Shown here one piece after another: positions 61,560-64,000 of a stretch of DNA of 64,000 bases (the stretch's first letter is position 1; every line of letters starts with the position of its first letter). Below the pieces are notes generated by a model that made no database searches, had not been told where the DNA came from, and saw only the letters and a program-made list of their open reading frames with translations. The stretch spans positions 1 to 64,000 of the forward strand of contig JAAUOP010000008.1 in assembly GCA_012034805.1 (NCBI GenBank). The letters run 5' to 3'. The stretch comes from Synechococcales cyanobacterium CRU_2_2 (GTDB lineage Bacteria; Cyanobacteriota; Cyanobacteriia; PCC-9006; JAAUQQ01). The translations under genes were made by a program, and so were the position numbers.

Positions 61560-64000
61560 TTACTCTTGGCTGACGTGGGTTAACAACTGCATGACTTCGG
61601 GTTCGCTGATACCTAAAAGGGTGCTGATTTGGGTGGGGAGTTGGGGGGATGGGTTGGCTTGGTAAAGGCGAGAGAGATATCTAAATACCATTGCTAGCGA
61701 ATGATTATCTTGAAATTCCCTGAAGATTGTTAAGGCTTGGAATAGCTGCTGCATAGCCTCTTCAGACTGACCTTCTGCTTTAGCAAGAAGCCCTAATTGC
61801 CCATACGTGCTGGCTTGACTGTAGCGATCGCCGAACTCGATTTTGATTTGGAGCGCTTGTTGGTAATCGGTTCTGGCCTGCTCAAACTCGCGCAACTCCT
61901 GCGCCACCGTCCCCAACTGGTGGTACGTGCTGGCTTTCGCAATTTGTTTCCACTGATTATCGATATCTCTCAATTCATCAAGTGTCGTGAGAGTTTGAGA
62001 ATAAGCAACTCTAGCATTCTCATATTTTTGAAGATTCAAATAGCATTCTGACAAACGATCAAATGCCATGACTATCTCTGCCCCAACACTCCCTGATTTA
62101 AGAGTTATAGGATAGTTTCTCAACACTTCACAAACTGACTGAGCTAGTGGAAGTCGATTATTCGTATCGTTCTGAACCCTGTGATAAAAATCTAGCTTCA
62201 GAAAAATGCCAGGACTCTCCTGCCGCTCTAACGCAATCTGCAATGCATTGTAGAGATTCTCATACTCCAACTTGCAAAACAAAATCCCCATCTGCCGCTG
62301 CTGCGGCTCCTTCGATCCCATCAGCTGGTTGTAAGACCCCGCCAAACCCTCATAGTGATTCTTAAACCCCAATCGCAACGCCTGCTGAAATGCCTCATCC
62401 TGCGCTGCCAATTTCGTCTTGAGAAAATAGGGAAACACCGGCTGAATTGTCAGTAAGTTCGGATTCTCCGCATCCACTGGTGTCAGCAATCCCCAATCGA
62501 TCGCCTCCTGCACCGCTCCATCCAAAGCCTCGATCGACAACTCCGCAAACGCAGCCCCCGCCGCCTGCAATTGCTTCACATAATTCTCTAAATCATTGCG
62601 ATCGATAAACCCACTAAACAAAGCCAAACACAACAAAGCCCCCTGCGCCCCCTCCGACAAATTGCTATGAGAATATTCCACACATTGCACAATGCTCTCC
62701 GTCTTACTCCCCACCCGATCGAGACTCACATCCGCCGCATCCAACCCCCGCAGCACCTCCGCCACCGACTGCCGCCCCAATTCGCCAACACCACCTCCAT
62801 TGCCAACGGATACCCCGCCAACAGCTTCATCAACCGCCCAAACTCTTTATCCTTCAGAATCGCCTCCCGCTTCCCCCCATCCTTCACATGCCGCACCAGC
62901 ACCTTCTGCGCCAAATCCGATCGCGCCTGCCCACTCCAACCCCCGCAACTCATACACATTCTCCCCAGAGGCCGATCGCAACCAATCCTCCCGCCGCCGC
63001 GACCCCAACAGCACCCGCGTCCGCCCACCCGACAACCCCACCAAAAACTCCCGAACCCTTTCCTGCTCCTCAGCATCCAGCGTATTCATAATCGCCAACG
63101 CCTGCCCCGTCACCGACTCCAAATTATCCAGCACCAGTAGCCAATCTTGCGATCGCAACACCTGCACCAACTGCCCCATCTGCGCCGGAATTGATAGCGA
63201 CTGAAACGATCGCAACTCCACCTCACCCAACACATCCCGCGCCACCCCAAACAAAATCTGCGGCAACGTCCAAGCCCGTTGGTCATAGCCAAAATAGCTC
63301 ACCCCCGCCACAAACCCCGTATTCACCCACCAATCCTGCAAATACCGCAGCAGCGTCGTCTTCCCCGTCCCGCCCATGCCATACAGCATCAAAATATTCC
63401 CCTCACGGATCAACCCCTTCTCAATCCGCAAAATCTCCAATCCCGCCCCACAAACCCATACTCCGTCCGGAACTGCTGCCCAAACCGAAACCGCGCCGCC
63501 TTCGCCGTAAAATGCGCCTCCACTTCCTCCGGATACATCCGCCGCAACTTCAAATCCACCGCCTGATTGCGATACACCACAGGCAGCAACCAATCCTCCA
63601 GCTCCACCCGCTGCCCAAAATAAGCCCCCCGCCCCTTCTTCTCATACAGCTCCCGCCGCGCCAACCGCATCGCCCGATCGAACCCTCTTCCCCCCAGCAG
63701 CTCCCGATACAACTCCTCCACCAACAGCTTCGCCGCACTCACCGTCACGCTATAGGCCATCGCCACCACCACCTGCATCCCCGCATCCATCAACCGCGCC
63801 CCCAAACTCGTCTCCCGCCCATCAATCGCATTCGGCTCGGTCCCCCCAGAATTGGTGGCTAGGGGGCCTCCAACCTGCTTCCCCGACTGACAAGCATTCA
63901 ACACACAGGCCAAAATCCCATACTGCTTCAACCGATCGCTCAATTCCTGGGCCGTCACCGCGATCGCCCGCCCCGCCCCATCCCCCTCAAACATCAAAAA
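61560..64000 (-). CDS. CHAT protease - NB-ARC/STAND ATPase - TPR protein (N-terminus beyond window; at least three frameshifts)
   Basis: CHAT Cys motif ILACVLNACQSGKQVGG, SLGARLMDAGMQVVVAMAYSVTVSAAKLLVEELYRELLGG; P-loop MLYGMGGTGKTTLLRYLQDWW, WLLVLDNLE, RTRVLLGSRR; TPR tail ASTYHQLGTVAQELREFEQARTDYQQALQIKIEFGDRYSQASTYGQLGLLAKAEG. Confidence 0.85.

Noticed and set aside
62667-63862. Long plus-strand Pro/His/Ser-rich ORFs (e.g. 62692-63204, 63191-63862)
   Set aside because: Antisense shadows of the GC-rich minus-strand CHAT/STAND gene; composition is low complexity and no domain is recognisable.
1-64000. CRISPR array
   Set aside because: The tandem repeats found have units of ~12-16 bp without regular spacers; no cas genes.
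1-64000. tRNA or rRNA genes
   Set aside because: No GGTTCRA-type T-arm with a matching cloverleaf context recognised by eye; tRNAscan would be decisive.

Overview
Cyanobacterial chromosome segment: pervasive HIP1 octamers (GCGATCGC), psbM / ferredoxin / psbB / psbT, a ClpP-ClpR pair, nirA-ntcB-mobA nitrate-assimilation genes and an Lpt lipid-export cluster. Housekeeping loci include selO (5' end truncated by the window), mnmE, lptA/lptB/lptF-type, nrdR, rpsA, recR and lipA. Three accessory areas stand out. (1) A ~9 kb co-directional minus-strand defence-like island (about 20.06-29.0 kb): MmeI-like DNA methyltransferase, Schlafen/AlbA ATPase-like protein, MntA/HepT toxin-antitoxin, superfamily 2 helicase and GIY-YIG nuclease. 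It also holds a duplicated methyltransferase tail whose stop codon overlaps the mntA start (ATGA). (2) A CHAT-protease/STAND(NB-ARC)/TPR protein running off the right edge. (3) A small IS200/IS605-type element without tnpB (about 10.81-11.18 kb) that may keep an omegaRNA-like 3' end. Other signals: a textbook NtcA promoter (GTAN8TAC-N22-TAN3T) before a nirA-[2Fe-2S] ferredoxin fusion, a pseudokinase, TetR and PadR operator-like palindromes, twin CGCGCGTTTAAACGCGCG palindromes, and many locus-specific 12-16 bp tandem repeats at gene termini. Many conserved genes, including rpsA, mnmE and recR, are broken by single-base indels, mostly losses in homopolymers. I read these as consensus-sequence errors, not biology, so several features are reported as joined ORFs. 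No tRNA, rRNA or CRISPR array was recognised by eye.
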